From: PFJX01 sp044227325
Lineage (GTDB): Bacteria > Pseudomonadota > Gammaproteobacteria > Burkholderiales > Thiobacillaceae
Direction of reading: 5' to 3'
NCBI GenBank assembly: GCA_044227325.1
Contig: JBGAFI010000002.1
Location: 186,001 to 250,000 of the forward strand
DNA: 64,000 nt
Shown: piece by piece, positions 31,958-41,158 of the stretch
Position numbering within the stretch: the stretch's first letter is position 1
How the letters are laid out: each line of letters opens with the position of its first letter
Translations under genes and position numbers: made by a program
The notes under the pieces: generated by a model
What the model was told of the DNA's origin: nothing
What the model saw: only the letters and a program-made list of their open reading frames with translations
Database searches by the model: none

Positions 31958-32953
31958 TCAGAAGGTGTAGCCCACTTCCATGGCCTTGCCCTCGATGGCG
32001 TCCAGCAGGCGCAGGAAATCGCCCAGGCCGTTGTAGCGGCCGCAGGCCCGGCGCAGGTAGTCCATGACCAGGGGCATGTCCTTCAGATAGCCGTCCTTGC
32101 CGTCCCGGTGATACAGGCGGGCGAAGATGCCCAGCACCTTGATGTGGCGCTGCACGCCCATCCACTCGAAGTCCCGGTAGAACTCGCCGAAGTCGGCGTG
32201 GACCGGCAGGCCGGCCTTGCGCGCGGCCTCCCAGTAGCGCACCACCCAGTCCAGCACCCGGTCCTCCTCCCAGCGGATGTAGGCGTCCTTGTAGATGGAG
32301 GCCAGATCGTAGGTGATGGGGCCGTAGACCGCGTCCTGGAAGTCCAGCACGCCCGGGTTGTCCTGTTCCGTGACCATGAGATTGCGGGAATGCCAGTCCC
32401 GGTGCACATAAACCCGGCTCTGGGCCAGGTTGTTGGCCAGGATGGCCGCGAAGGCGGCGTCCATGACGGCCTGCTGCTCCGCGGTCAAGGCGACGCCCAG
32501 ATGCTTCGCGAGATACCAGTCCGGAAACAGGCGCAGCTCCCGCGACAGCAATTCCCGGTCGTAGTCCGGCAGTTCGCCGGGACGGCTGGCGAGCTGGATC
32601 TTGATCAGGCTCGCGTTCGCGTCCCGGTACAGGCGGTCGGCGCTGGCGTCGTCCAGGGCCATGAGATAGGTGGTATTGCCGAAATCGGACAACAACAGGA
32701 AACCTTCCGCCAGATTCTCGGCGAGGATTTCAGGCGTGTTGGCGCCTGCCTCCCGGAACAGGTGGGCGACGTGGCGATAGGGGCGGCAATCCTCGTGGCT
32801 GGGCGGCGCGTCCATGACCACGAAGCTGCCCGCGGGCGTGTCGGCGCGGAAATAACGACGGAAGCTGGCGTCGGCGGAGGCGGGTTCCAGACTGTGCAGC
32901 GGGGCGGGTAGGACAGTTTCCGTCCATTCCCGTAAACGGGCGAGGCGTTCCAA
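31958..32953 (-). CDS. amgK: Anomeric MurNAc/GlcNAc kinase AmgK
   Basis: A 331-residue aminoglycoside-phosphotransferase-fold kinase that phosphorylates MurNAc (and GlcNAc) at C1 for peptidoglycan recycling. The N-terminal SADASFRRYFRA and VVMDAPPSHEDCRPY, catalytic loop VHRDWHSRNLMV, and metal loop LDFQDAVYGPITYDL are characteristic. No ATG or GTG precedes the homology, so the start is the TTG at 32953, which lacks a Shine-Dalgarno and lies only a few bases from a TATAAT-like element used on the other strand, so translation may be leaderless or weak. It diverges from lptD across about 50 bases. Confidence 0.9.
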   Translation of the reverse strand: MERLARLREWTETVLPAPLHSLEPASADASFRRYFRADTPAGSFVVMDAPPSHEDCRPYRHVAHLFREAGANTPEILAENLAEGFLLLSDFGNTTYLMALDDASADRLYRDANASLIKIQLASRPGELPDYDRELLSRELRLFPDWYLAKHLGVALTAEQQAVMDAAFAAILANNLAQSRVYVHRDWHSRNLMVTEQDNPGVLDFQDAVYGPITYDLASIYKDAYIRWEEDRVLDWVVRYWEAARKAGLPVHADFGEFYRDFEWMGVQRHIKVLGIFARLYHRDGKDGYLKDMPLVMDYLRRACGRYNGLGDFLRLLDAIEGKAMEVGYTF

Positions 32954-32956
32954 AGC

Positions 32957-32962
32957 TATAAT
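32957..32962 (+). promoter_or_regulatory. Perfect -10 box upstream of lptD
   Basis: TATAAT at 32957-32962, 41 bases before the lptD ATG, in a 50-base divergent region. The -35 region (about 32933-32939) matches poorly. On the opposite strand the same bases read ATTATA, so a second promoter toward amgK is possible. Confidence 0.5.
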
Positions 32963-33003
32963 CCGTCGGTCAAAAAAAGCGCCCGAATTCTAACATCCCG
33001 CCC

Positions 33004-35286
33004 ATGCAGCCCGCCGTGCCCCCCTTCGCGCGCCTGATCCTTGCTTTGTGCCTCGCGGCGGCCTTCGCGGGCGCGCGCGCCGACACGCCGTCCTACCTCG
33101 CGCTCAAGCCCGCCAGCCAGATATCGAAAGCCTCCCCGAAGGACAAGGCGCCACCCGGTCCCACCCATCTGGAAGCGGATTGGGTCGCGGGGCATGAGGA
33201 CCAGGAGGTCGTCGCCGAAGGCAAGGTCATCATGCGCAACCTGCGCGAGCGGCTCGACGCCGACTGGTTGCGTTACGACAAGCCCGAGGATCTGGCCCAG
33301 GCGCGCGGCAACGTGGTGATCACCCGCGACCGGGACCGTATCGAGGGCAGCGCGCTGAAGCTGAAACTCACGCCCCGTCTGGGCGACATGAAGGATGTAC
33401 GCTACGAGGTCTACACCGTGGACGGCAAACGGGCGCGCGGCGTGGCCAAGACCCTGGTGTTCGCCGGGGTGGACAAATATGAGATGGAGGATGCCACCTA
33501 TACCTCCTGTCCCGCCGGCAACCAGGATTGGCAGTTGAAGACCGACGATCTCAAGCTGGACTACATCACCAGTCTGGGCTCGGCGCGCCAGGTCCGCATC
33601 GAGTACATGGATGTGCCCATCCTTTATGTGCCCTGGATGGATTTCGCCCTGGACGACAAGCGCAAGTCGGGCTTTCTCGCGCCGACCTACGGCGCCTCCA
33701 ACGAGCGCGGCCTGGAACTGATGACGCCCTGGTATTGGAATATCGCCCCGAACCGGGATGCCACCATCACACCGCGGGTCATGTCGAAACGGGGTCTGCA
33801 GGTGGCCGGCGAGTACCGCTATCTGGAAAAGGATTACTCGGGCGATCTCAATCTTGAACTGTTGCCCAACGATCAGGTGGCCGACCGCGACCGCTTTCGC
33901 GGCCTTTGGCGCCATCAACAGCGTTTCAATGAGCGCTGGAGCGGTAGCGTGGAGTACGAGAAGGTCTCCGACAACAGTTACTTCACCGACTTGTCCAGCG
34001 TCGTCAACCAGACGTCCCGGGTGAACCTGCCCCATCAGGTCAATCTGGCCTATAGCGGCGGATGGTGGAACGCCGCCGGCATGGTGCAACGCTATCAAAC
34101 CCTGCAGGATGCGGCCGCACCCATCGTCGAGCCCTATCACAGGGTGCCGCAGTTGACACTCAACGCGCACAAGGACAAGCTGGAAAATTACCAGAACACC
34201 CAGTTCGATTTTGCCGGCGAGTTCGTCTATTTCGACCATCAGGCCGGAGGTCGGGTGCAGGGCGCGCGCATGTACGCCTATCCCAGCATCAAGTTTCCCT
34301 TCCAGACCTCGTATTCCACGGTGACGCCGCGCCTGGGTTGGCATTTGACCCGGTACGCCCTCGACGACGCGAGCCGGAACCTGCCGGATAGCGTCGCGGG
34401 TACCGCGCCCGCGGGCGGCTATGCCGATGTCACCCGCAGCCTGCCGGTGTTCAGCATGGATTCCAGCCTGTTCATGGAACGGGACTGGTCGTTCATGGGA
34501 AGCGACTATATCCACACCCTGGAGCCCCGCGCGTTCTACGTCTACATCCCGCATAAGAACCAGAACCGCATTCCGGTGTTCGACAGCGGGGTGAGCGACC
34601 TGTCCCTGGATCAGCTGTTCACCGAAAACCAGTTCACCAGCGTGGACCGGGTCAACGATGCCAACCAACTCACCTTGGCGCTGACTTCCCGTTTCCTCGA
34701 TCGGGATACCGGCGTGGAACGCCTGCAGGTCACCTTCGGCCAACGCTATTACTTTTCCGACCAACAAGTGACCCTGACGCCCAACGCGGCTGTGCGCAGC
34801 GCCAATACCACCGATCTCATCGCCCAGGTGAGCGGCCAAATCACGCCGAAATGGCGTCTCAATACCGGGATCCAGGTCAACACGGAAGACGGCTCCCTGG
34901 CCAAGGCCAACTTCGGCGGTACCTTCCGGGGTGGCCCCGGCCGGCTGTTCAACGCCGATTACCGTTACACAAACGGTTCCCTGAACCAGATCGACCTCTC
35001 CGCCCAATGGCCGCTGGCACCGAAGTGGTATGGACTCGCGCGTTTCAATTACTCGATCAGGGAGAGCCGGCTGGTGGAAGGCTTGGCGGGCTTCGAATAC
35101 AACGCCGGTTGCTGGTCCCTGCGCGGCGTCATGCAACAATTGGCCACCACCCAAACCACAGCCACCAGCGCGTTCTTCCTGCAATTGGAACTACGTGGCC
35201 TGACCCAGCTCGGACCCAATCCCCTGGAAGTGCTGAAACGGAGCATCAGCGGTTATGCGAAAAGCGATGATTTCAATTTGCCTTAA
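33004..35286 (+). CDS. lptD: LPS-assembly outer-membrane protein LptD
   Basis: A 760-residue precursor with a signal peptide (cleavage after ARA, about residue 26). An N-terminal OstA/LptA-like beta-jellyroll (about 50-190; HLEADWVAGHEDQEVVAEGK, ARGNVVITRDRDRIEG) is followed by the beta-barrel (about 220-760), rich in alternating aromatic strands and ending in a strand with ISGYAKSDDFNLP. With LptE it inserts LPS into the outer leaflet. Cys near residue 172 (YTSCPAGNQDW) and Cys near residue 702 (NAGCWSLRG) are the two sites for the inter-domain disulfide seen in LptD. surA overlaps its 3' end by 32 bases. Confidence 0.95.
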   Translation: MQPAVPPFARLILALCLAAAFAGARADTPSYLALKPASQISKASPKDKAPPGPTHLEADWVAGHEDQEVVAEGKVIMRNLRERLDADWLRYDKPEDLAQARGNVVITRDRDRIEGSALKLKLTPRLGDMKDVRYEVYTVDGKRARGVAKTLVFAGVDKYEMEDATYTSCPAGNQDWQLKTDDLKLDYITSLGSARQVRIEYMDVPILYVPWMDFALDDKRKSGFLAPTYGASNERGLELMTPWYWNIAPNRDATITPRVMSKRGLQVAGEYRYLEKDYSGDLNLELLPNDQVADRDRFRGLWRHQQRFNERWSGSVEYEKVSDNSYFTDLSSVVNQTSRVNLPHQVNLAYSGGWWNAAGMVQRYQTLQDAAAPIVEPYHRVPQLTLNAHKDKLENYQNTQFDFAGEFVYFDHQAGGRVQGARMYAYPSIKFPFQTSYSTVTPRLGWHLTRYALDDASRNLPDSVAGTAPAGGYADVTRSLPVFSMDSSLFMERDWSFMGSDYIHTLEPRAFYVYIPHKNQNRIPVFDSGVSDLSLDQLFTENQFTSVDRVNDANQLTLALTSRFLDRDTGVERLQVTFGQRYYFSDQQVTLTPNAAVRSANTTDLIAQVSGQITPKWRLNTGIQVNTEDGSLAKANFGGTFRGGPGRLFNADYRYTNGSLNQIDLSAQWPLAPKWYGLARFNYSIRESRLVEGLAGFEYNAGCWSLRGVMQQLATTQTTATSAFFLQLELRGLTQLGPNPLEVLKRSISGYAKSDDFNLP

Positions 35287-36565
35287 GAGGCTGTTTTTCT
35301 GCCTGTCTTTCCTGCTGGCCACGCAGGCGCAATCGCACGCCGCGCCGCAGGAAGTCGACAAGATCGTGGCGGTGGTGAACAACGCGGTCATCACCGAATA
35401 CGAGTTGAACAGCCGGGTGGAGCAGGCCTTGCGCCAGATCGCCGGGCAGAACACGCCCTTGCCGCCGCGCGGCCTGCTGGAAAAGCAACTGCTCGAGCGC
35501 ATGATCACCGAGAAGGTGCTCATGCAGATCGCGGAAGACACCAACATCCGCTTCGAAGGTCTGGTATTGGACCGGGCCATCGCCCGCATCGCCCAGAACA
35601 ACAACATGAGTCCCGAGGCGTTCCGCAAGGCGCTGGAAGCGGACGGCGTCGATTTCGGCGCGTTTCGCGAGCAGATCCGCACGGAGATGACCGTCGCCCG
35701 GCTGAAGGAGCGGGAGGTGGACAACCGGCTGACGATCACCGACGCGGAAATCGAGAATTACCTGGCCAATCCCGCGAAAGCGGGCAGCCAGCAGGACGAG
35801 TTCAACCTTGCCCATATCATGGTGTTGACGCCCGAGGGCGCCAGCCCGGAAAAACTGGCCGAGCTGAGGGAGAAGGCGGAAAAAGCCCTGGCCGAGTTGA
35901 AATCCGGGGCCGATTTCGCGCAGATTTCCGCGGCTTATTCCGACGCCCAGAATGCCTTGCAGGGTGGCGCCCTGGGCTGGCGCACGGAGGCCCAGCTGCC
36001 CAGCCTGTTTTCCTCCGCCCTGGTCGGCATGAAACCCGGCGACGTCTCGGCCGTGCTGAAGAGCGGAAACGGTTTCCACATCCTCAAGCTCCTGGACAAG
36101 CGCGGCAAGAACGTCCAATTGGTGGTCAAGCAGACCCATGCCCGCCACATCCTGGTCAAGACCAACGAAGTGGTGAGCGACAGCGATGCCAGGAACCGCC
36201 TGCTCCTGCTCAAGGAGCGCATCGAGAATGGCGCGTCCTTCGAGGAGCTGGCCAAGCTGCATTCCGACGACCTGTCCGCGAGCAAGGGCGGCGATCTGGG
36301 CTGGCTCAATCCGGGCGATACCGTGCCCGAGTTCGAACGCACCATGGACGGCCTGAAACCCGGCGAAGTCTCGGCGCCGGTCCAGTCGCCGTTCGGCTGG
36401 CACCTGATCCAGGTGCTGGAGCGCCGCGACCAGGATGTGACCCAGGAGCGCAAGCGCCTGGATGCGCGCCGCGCGATCCGCGAACGCAAATCGGAAGAGG
36501 CGTTCGACGACTGGGTGCGCCAGCAGCGCGACCGGGCCTATGTGGAGTATCGGCTGGAGAACTAA
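35255..36565 (+). CDS. surA: Periplasmic peptidyl-prolyl isomerase/chaperone SurA
   Basis: A 436-residue precursor with a signal peptide (KRLFFCLSFLLATQAQSHA, cleavage near residue 29), the SurA N-terminal chaperone domain starting EVDKIVAVVNNAVITEYEL, two parvulin domains (about 175-275 and 290-385; the first with FNLAHIMVLTPEG, the second with THARHILVKTNEVV), and the C-terminal helix. It escorts outer-membrane proteins, LptD being a known client, so the lptD-surA overlap is functionally sensible. The exact start is uncertain: the ATG at 35255 or at 35267, both within the lptD 3' end. Confidence 0.94.
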   Translation: MRKAMISICLKRLFFCLSFLLATQAQSHAAPQEVDKIVAVVNNAVITEYELNSRVEQALRQIAGQNTPLPPRGLLEKQLLERMITEKVLMQIAEDTNIRFEGLVLDRAIARIAQNNNMSPEAFRKALEADGVDFGAFREQIRTEMTVARLKEREVDNRLTITDAEIENYLANPAKAGSQQDEFNLAHIMVLTPEGASPEKLAELREKAEKALAELKSGADFAQISAAYSDAQNALQGGALGWRTEAQLPSLFSSALVGMKPGDVSAVLKSGNGFHILKLLDKRGKNVQLVVKQTHARHILVKTNEVVSDSDARNRLLLLKERIENGASFEELAKLHSDDLSASKGGDLGWLNPGDTVPEFERTMDGLKPGEVSAPVQSPFGWHLIQVLERRDQDVTQERKRLDARRAIRERKSEEAFDDWVRQQRDRAYVEYRLEN

Positions 36566-36592
36566 GTCCGCCGCGCTGAACCGTCCGCGGCC

Positions 36593-37726
36593 ATGGCGGC
36601 CCTGGAAACCTGCCTGACCTGGCGCGGCGACGGGGTAAGCCATCGCGACCGGCTGGTTCTCGCCGACAGCGCCTTTCTCGCCGACGGCCGCTGGGCCAAG
36701 GCCGCGCAGCAAGCCCGGCGCGAAGGCCGCGCCGAACTGGAGGCGGCCCCCTGGATACAACCCGATGGCCTGGCGCCCGTCGAACTTCCCATCGGCCATT
36801 TCCGCATGCGTTGCGTCCCGGTCCCCGGGCGCTTCTATCCGCGCATCGCGTTCGCCGATCTGGCTCAGGGGCCGCGCGATATGCGCCCGGTCCGGGTGTT
36901 GGCGGCGGCGCTGGACACGCTGTGCGTGGATCCGAATCATCCCCTGTCCGGCCTGCCGGTCCGGCTCAGCGCGCAGGCCACGGACCTGGAGCCCGCTCCC
37001 GGCGTCCGCATGCAGGCCTTGTTCGACGGGCCCGGTATGCAACGGCCGCCGGCCGACCCCGCGACGGCCTATTTTCAACTGGCGGGATTTGAGCGCGGCG
37101 ACGAGACCGGCGACAGTCGGTTCTATGCCCAGCCCCGCCTCCTCCATCATCTGGACGCGGTATGCCGCGGCGAGATCACCCGGCTGTACGGCCGCTTTGC
37201 CGCCCCCGGGCTGCGCGTGCTTGACCTGATGAGCAGCTGGGTTTCCCATCTGCCGGCTTGGCCGGATGAGGCGCCAGTGGCGCATGTGGCGGGCTTGGGC
37301 ATGAACCGGGAGGAGCTGGCCGCCAATCCCCGGCTTGCCGAGCGGGTGGTCAAGGATCTCAACGAACGCTCGGACCTGCCCTGGGGCGATGCCTGCTTCG
37401 ACCTGGTCGTCTGCACCGCTTCCGTCGAATACCTGCTGCGTCCCCGCGAAGTCATGGCCGAGGTGCTGCGGGTGCTGAGGCCGGGCGGCCACTGCGTGGT
37501 CACCTTCTCGGACCGCTGGTTCCCCGGCAAGGCCATCCGCGTGTGGAGCGAACTGCACCCCTTCGAGCGGCTGGGCATGGTGCTCGGCCTGTTTATCGCC
37601 GCCGGCTTCGCGGGATTGGAAACGGAGACCCTGCGCGGCGTGAAACGGCCGGAGGACGACAAGTATGCCGACCAGCGCGCCTACTCCGATCCCCTGTTCG
37701 CGGTCTGGGGTCGCAGGCCCGCCTGA
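36593..37726 (+). CDS. SAM-dependent methyltransferase with SlyD-like N-terminal segment
   Basis: A 377-residue protein. The C-terminal half (about 185-377) is a class I methyltransferase: LRVLDLMSSWVSHLP (motif I region), SDLPWGDACFDLVVCTASVEYL (motif II) and VLRVLRPGGHCVVTFSDRWF (motif III). The N-terminal half contains VDPNHPLSGLPVRL (about 121-134), closely resembling the DxNHPLAGxxLxF signature of SlyD/FKBP-type isomerases, suggesting a fused or degenerate FKBP-like domain. The methyl acceptor is unknown. It follows surA by 27 bases and its 3' end overlaps the convergent PAP2 gene by 46 bases. Confidence 0.8.
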   Translation: MAALETCLTWRGDGVSHRDRLVLADSAFLADGRWAKAAQQARREGRAELEAAPWIQPDGLAPVELPIGHFRMRCVPVPGRFYPRIAFADLAQGPRDMRPVRVLAAALDTLCVDPNHPLSGLPVRLSAQATDLEPAPGVRMQALFDGPGMQRPPADPATAYFQLAGFERGDETGDSRFYAQPRLLHHLDAVCRGEITRLYGRFAAPGLRVLDLMSSWVSHLPAWPDEAPVAHVAGLGMNREELAANPRLAERVVKDLNERSDLPWGDACFDLVVCTASVEYLLRPREVMAEVLRVLRPGGHCVVTFSDRWFPGKAIRVWSELHPFERLGMVLGLFIAAGFAGLETETLRGVKRPEDDKYADQRAYSDPLFAVWGRRPA

Positions 37727-38529
37727 TGGATCGGGCGTGAAGGCGGCATGCCCAGGCGTTTTTCCAGGAGGATGAACCAAGCCAGGGCCGCCAGCGCGAT
37801 CCCCTTTTCCAGCCATTCCGCCTGCGGGTAGCCGCTGTCGTGGGCCAGCAGCAGCGCCAACGCGCTCGCCAGCAGCAGCGCCCGGATCGCCGCCAACACA
37901 CGGGGGCGCCGGCGCCAGCCGATGCGCTTCACGGCCAGGACGCCGCCCAGGCCGCAGGCCCACCCGATCAGCGCGCCACCGAAAACATCCAGCGGCCAAT
38001 GGGCGCCGACCGCGACGCGCGATATGCCGATGGCCGCGGCCAGCGACAGCAGCGCGGCCAGAACCAGCCTGCTCCGGATGTACGCGGACAGCACCGCGAT
38101 CAGCGTGAAGGCCGTCGCGGTGTGGCCCGAGGGGAACGCGCCCCGGCGCAGTTCCTGGCCGATGACATGCACGGCGCCGCCCAGCACCGACGGCGGACGC
38201 GGGATATCGAGAAGATCCTTGGGCAGGTGGGTGGCGAAAGTGGCGAGCAGGGCCGCGACGATCGCGGCAAGGACGATGTCCGAGCGGCGCCGCGCCAGCA
38301 TCAGCAGGATGCAAAGCGCCGTCAGGGTGTCGCCCAGCGCGGTCAGCCATTCCCAGGGCCATTCCGGTCCGCGCGCGGTCCAGGCGTTGAGCGCCAGGAA
38401 CAAGGCGCTGTTGCGCTCCGGCGTGGCGATGGCGAGCATGCCCAGCACGCAGACCAGGGGCACGCCCCAGACCCGCCAGGCCTCGAATGGCAGCGAGCGC
38501 GGCATCGGCAACAGGACAGGGCGTCTCAT
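37681..38529 (-). CDS. PAP2-family membrane phosphatase
   Basis: A 282-residue membrane protein with about six to eight helices and the three phosphatase motifs: KDLLDIPRP (motif 1, Lys and Arg), PSGHTATAF (motif 2, catalytic His) and SRVAVGAHWPLDVFGG (motif 3, nucleophile His and Asp). Its active site would face the periplasm. Members dephosphorylate undecaprenyl pyrophosphate or lipid A (LpxE/LpxF type). It is the last gene of a GT2-ArnT-PAP2 operon, overlapping the ArnT-like gene by four bases, so a role in lipid-linked sugar or lipid A modification is likely. The 3' end overlaps the convergent methyltransferase. Confidence 0.88.
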   Translation of the reverse strand: MRRPVLLPMPRSLPFEAWRVWGVPLVCVLGMLAIATPERNSALFLALNAWTARGPEWPWEWLTALGDTLTALCILLMLARRRSDIVLAAIVAALLATFATHLPKDLLDIPRPPSVLGGAVHVIGQELRRGAFPSGHTATAFTLIAVLSAYIRSRLVLAALLSLAAAIGISRVAVGAHWPLDVFGGALIGWACGLGGVLAVKRIGWRRRPRVLAAIRALLLASALALLLAHDSGYPQAEWLEKGIALAALAWFILLEKRLGMPPSRPIHQAGLRPQTANRGSE

Positions 38530-40079
38530 CGCATCCTCGCCAGGGCCAGATCGCCGAAATCCCGGGTTTCAACCTGGGCGGGGAGGGTATCCAGCAAGCG
38601 CTTTTTCGTGAGCACCAGATCGCCGCTTCTGGGCGCGCGGCGCTCCACGCGCCGGCCGGCATAGGTTTGGAAACTCGGCATATTCACGCCGAACATGACC
38701 AGCGGGCCGGGCAGATTCCTCGCGGCCTGCCCCGCGTTTTTGACCGGTGCCTGCATCAGGGCGCCGGCGGCGGGAAGCAGGGCGAGGCAGACGGCGCCGG
38801 CCAGCGCAAGGCCGCCCAGGCCGAGTCGCGCGGAAATGTCGAGACGCCTCAGGAATGGCAGCAAGGCGGCGATGGTGATGGCGACGGCGAACGCGAGGCG
38901 GTATCCCAACCCGAAATGGCTGTCCAGGGTGGCCAGCGCGGCGCCATGGTCGGCGCCATAGTCGGCGCCAAAGCGGCCGGATAAGTGATGCAGCAGCTCC
39001 GGCAGGAACAAGAAGAACAGGCCGGCGGCCAGCGTCGGCAGCAACAACGGCGCGCCGCGGGTGGCGCGGGCCGCGGCCCAGGCCAGGGCGGGCAGGAGCC
39101 CGCCGTAGCCGTAATAGAGATAGTGGGGCAATTTGGTGCCGGATGAGGAGAACAGCAGAGCCACCAGCAGGAACCACAGCAGCGCGAAGCGCAGCCAGGG
39201 GGTGCGCCATGCCTCGCCGAGGCGCGAACCCAGACTGAGCAGCAGGCCGGAGAAGGGCAACAGCGAGAGGATCAGCACCGGCAGATAGTAGAGGAGAGAA
39301 CCGCCATGTCCCTCCATGGGCGCTGAAAACCGTCCCAGGTTATGTTTCAGGAAGAAGCCGGCGAGAAAATCGGTGCCGTCCCTAAGCGTGAGCAGGACGA
39401 ACCAGGGCGCCGAGATGGCCAGGAAGATGAGCCCCGCGCGCGGGGCGAGGAAGAAGCCGCGCAGTCCCTGGAAGTCGCGCGCCAGAAGCAGATAAAGCCC
39501 GACGGCGCCGGCGGGGACCACCACCGCAACCGGTCCCTTGGTGAGAAAGCCCAATGCCATCGCCGCCCAGGCCAGCCACAGCCAGCGTCGCTCCCGGGTA
39601 TCCAGCCAGAACCAGGCGGCGTAGCCCGCGCCGGCGAGGAACAGATTGAGCAGCGCATCCGCGGTGGCCGCCTTGGCGATCAACATCGGCCCGGGGCTGC
39701 AAGCGAGCATGACGGCGGCGAGGATGCCGGCGCGACGCCCCGCCACGCGGGCGGTGAAGGCATGGATCAGCAGGATCGAGGCGCTGGCGGCCAGCACGGA
39801 AGGCAGCCGGAAACCCCATTCGTCGAAACCGAACAGCAGGGCCGAGCCGGCCTGCAGCCAATAGGAAAGCACGGGCTTGTCGTAGCGCGGCGCCCCGTTC
39901 AGCCATGTGGACAGAAAATCGTGGCGCAGGAACATCTCGGTGGTGGAGGCGGTGAAGGCGCCCTCGTCCAGGTCGAACAGGGGGAAGCCGGCGTAGCCCA
40001 GCCAGGGCATGGCCACCGCCAGCGCCAGCAGGACGCGCCAGAGACGGTCGGAGCCGGCGGTGTTCGACGCGCCGCTCAT
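38526..40079 (-). CDS. ArnT/PMT-like membrane glycosyltransferase
   Basis: A 517-residue GT-C glycosyltransferase with about twelve membrane helices. The first periplasmic loop holds FDLDEGAFTASTTEMF (acidic catalytic DE near residues 37-38) and APRYDKPVLSYWLQAG, both typical of ArnT/PMT_2 enzymes that transfer a sugar from undecaprenyl phosphate to lipid A or another acceptor on the periplasmic side. The donor sugar is unknown. It overlaps its neighbours by four bases on each side (GT2 upstream, PAP2 downstream), so it is one transcription unit; the GT2 would make the lipid-linked donor. Confidence 0.88.
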   Translation of the reverse strand: MSGASNTAGSDRLWRVLLALAVAMPWLGYAGFPLFDLDEGAFTASTTEMFLRHDFLSTWLNGAPRYDKPVLSYWLQAGSALLFGFDEWGFRLPSVLAASASILLIHAFTARVAGRRAGILAAVMLACSPGPMLIAKAATADALLNLFLAGAGYAAWFWLDTRERRWLWLAWAAMALGFLTKGPVAVVVPAGAVGLYLLLARDFQGLRGFFLAPRAGLIFLAISAPWFVLLTLRDGTDFLAGFFLKHNLGRFSAPMEGHGGSLLYYLPVLILSLLPFSGLLLSLGSRLGEAWRTPWLRFALLWFLLVALLFSSSGTKLPHYLYYGYGGLLPALAWAAARATRGAPLLLPTLAAGLFFLFLPELLHHLSGRFGADYGADHGAALATLDSHFGLGYRLAFAVAITIAALLPFLRRLDISARLGLGGLALAGAVCLALLPAAGALMQAPVKNAGQAARNLPGPLVMFGVNMPSFQTYAGRRVERRAPRSGDLVLTKKRLLDTLPAQVETRDFGDLALARMR

Positions 40080-41095
40080 GCCGGCGGGGTGTCCCTGAGC
40101 AGATACTGGCGCTTGCCGCCGGGTTCATGCCAGATGCGGGTCAGCATTTCGCCCAGGATGCCCATGCCGATGAACTGGGTGCCCATGAGGCTCAGCATCA
40201 CGCCCAGCATGAGCAAGGGACGCTGGCCGATGTTTTCGCCGAGAAACAGCTTCACGCCGGTCAGCCAGAGCAGGATCAGCACGCCCGGGAAAAACATGCT
40301 GGCGCCGATGGCGCCGAAGGCATGCAAGGGACGGTGCAGGAAGCGCAGAAGAAACTTCACCCACAGCAAATCCAGCAATACCCGCAGGGTGCGGTCGATG
40401 CCGTACTTGGAGACGCCCCGGGTGCGGGCATGGTGGTTCACCTCCGCCTCCATGACCCGCGCGCCGAACTCGTGGGCCAGGGCCGGGATGAAACGATGCA
40501 ATTCGCCATAGAGCTTCACGAAGCGGACCGCCTCGCGCCGATAGAGCTTCAGCGAACAGCCGTAGTCGTGCAGGGGGACGCCGGTCACCCAGGAAATCAA
40601 GCGGTTGGCAAGCACGGACGGCAGGCGACGGCTCAGGGTCTTGTCCTTGCGCCGGCGGCGCCAGCCGGAAACGATGTCGATTTCCGGATGCCGCTCGAGC
40701 AGTGCGAGCAGACGCGGGATGTCGGCCGGATCGTTCTGCAGATCGCCGTCCAGGGTGACCAGGATATCGCCGCGGGCGCTGTCGAAGCCGGCCTGCATGG
40801 CGGTGGACTGGCCGTAATTGCGGCGCAGGTAGAAGGGACGCAACCAGGGGCGCGTTTTCGCCAGTTCGGCCAGCAGCCTGTCGCTGCCGTCCCGCGAGCC
40901 GTCGTCGACACAGATCAATTCCCAGCTCGACGGACAGGATGCCATGGCCCGCTCGACCCGTTCCACCAGATCGGCGAGGTTCTCGCGTTCGTCGTGCACG
41001 GGAACGATCAGGGAGACCTGATGGGGGGCGATGGGTTCGGCGAGCTTCATGGCGCGGGAGGTCGGAATCGACCGCCCATACTGCGGGCGAACCAT
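40076..41095 (-). CDS. GT2 polyprenyl-phosphate glycosyltransferase (ArnC/GtrB/DPM1-like)
   Basis: A 339-residue membrane-anchored enzyme. The GT2 domain (about 25-240) has SLIVPVHDERENL, ELICVDDGSRDGS, the DxD-type LVTLDGDLQNDP, and GWRRRRKDKTLSRRLPS. Two C-terminal helices (about 255-330) anchor it, as in ArnC and GtrB. It moves a sugar from a nucleotide donor to undecaprenyl phosphate. The start is uncertain: the ATG at 41095 is used, the ATG at 41050 (MKLAEP) is equally possible, and neither has a good ribosome-binding site. It leads the ArnT-PAP2 operon. Confidence 0.9.
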   Translation of the reverse strand: MVRPQYGRSIPTSRAMKLAEPIAPHQVSLIVPVHDERENLADLVERVERAMASCPSSWELICVDDGSRDGSDRLLAELAKTRPWLRPFYLRRNYGQSTAMQAGFDSARGDILVTLDGDLQNDPADIPRLLALLERHPEIDIVSGWRRRRKDKTLSRRLPSVLANRLISWVTGVPLHDYGCSLKLYRREAVRFVKLYGELHRFIPALAHEFGARVMEAEVNHHARTRGVSKYGIDRTLRVLLDLLWVKFLLRFLHRPLHAFGAIGASMFFPGVLILLWLTGVKLFLGENIGQRPLLMLGVMLSLMGTQFIGMGILGEMLTRIWHEPGGKRQYLLRDTPPA

Positions 41096-41158
41096 GACGC
41101 GCGCGTAAACGTATTGTGACGCGCCTGTTACAGCGCGCGTTTGGGAAATTCCGCCCGG

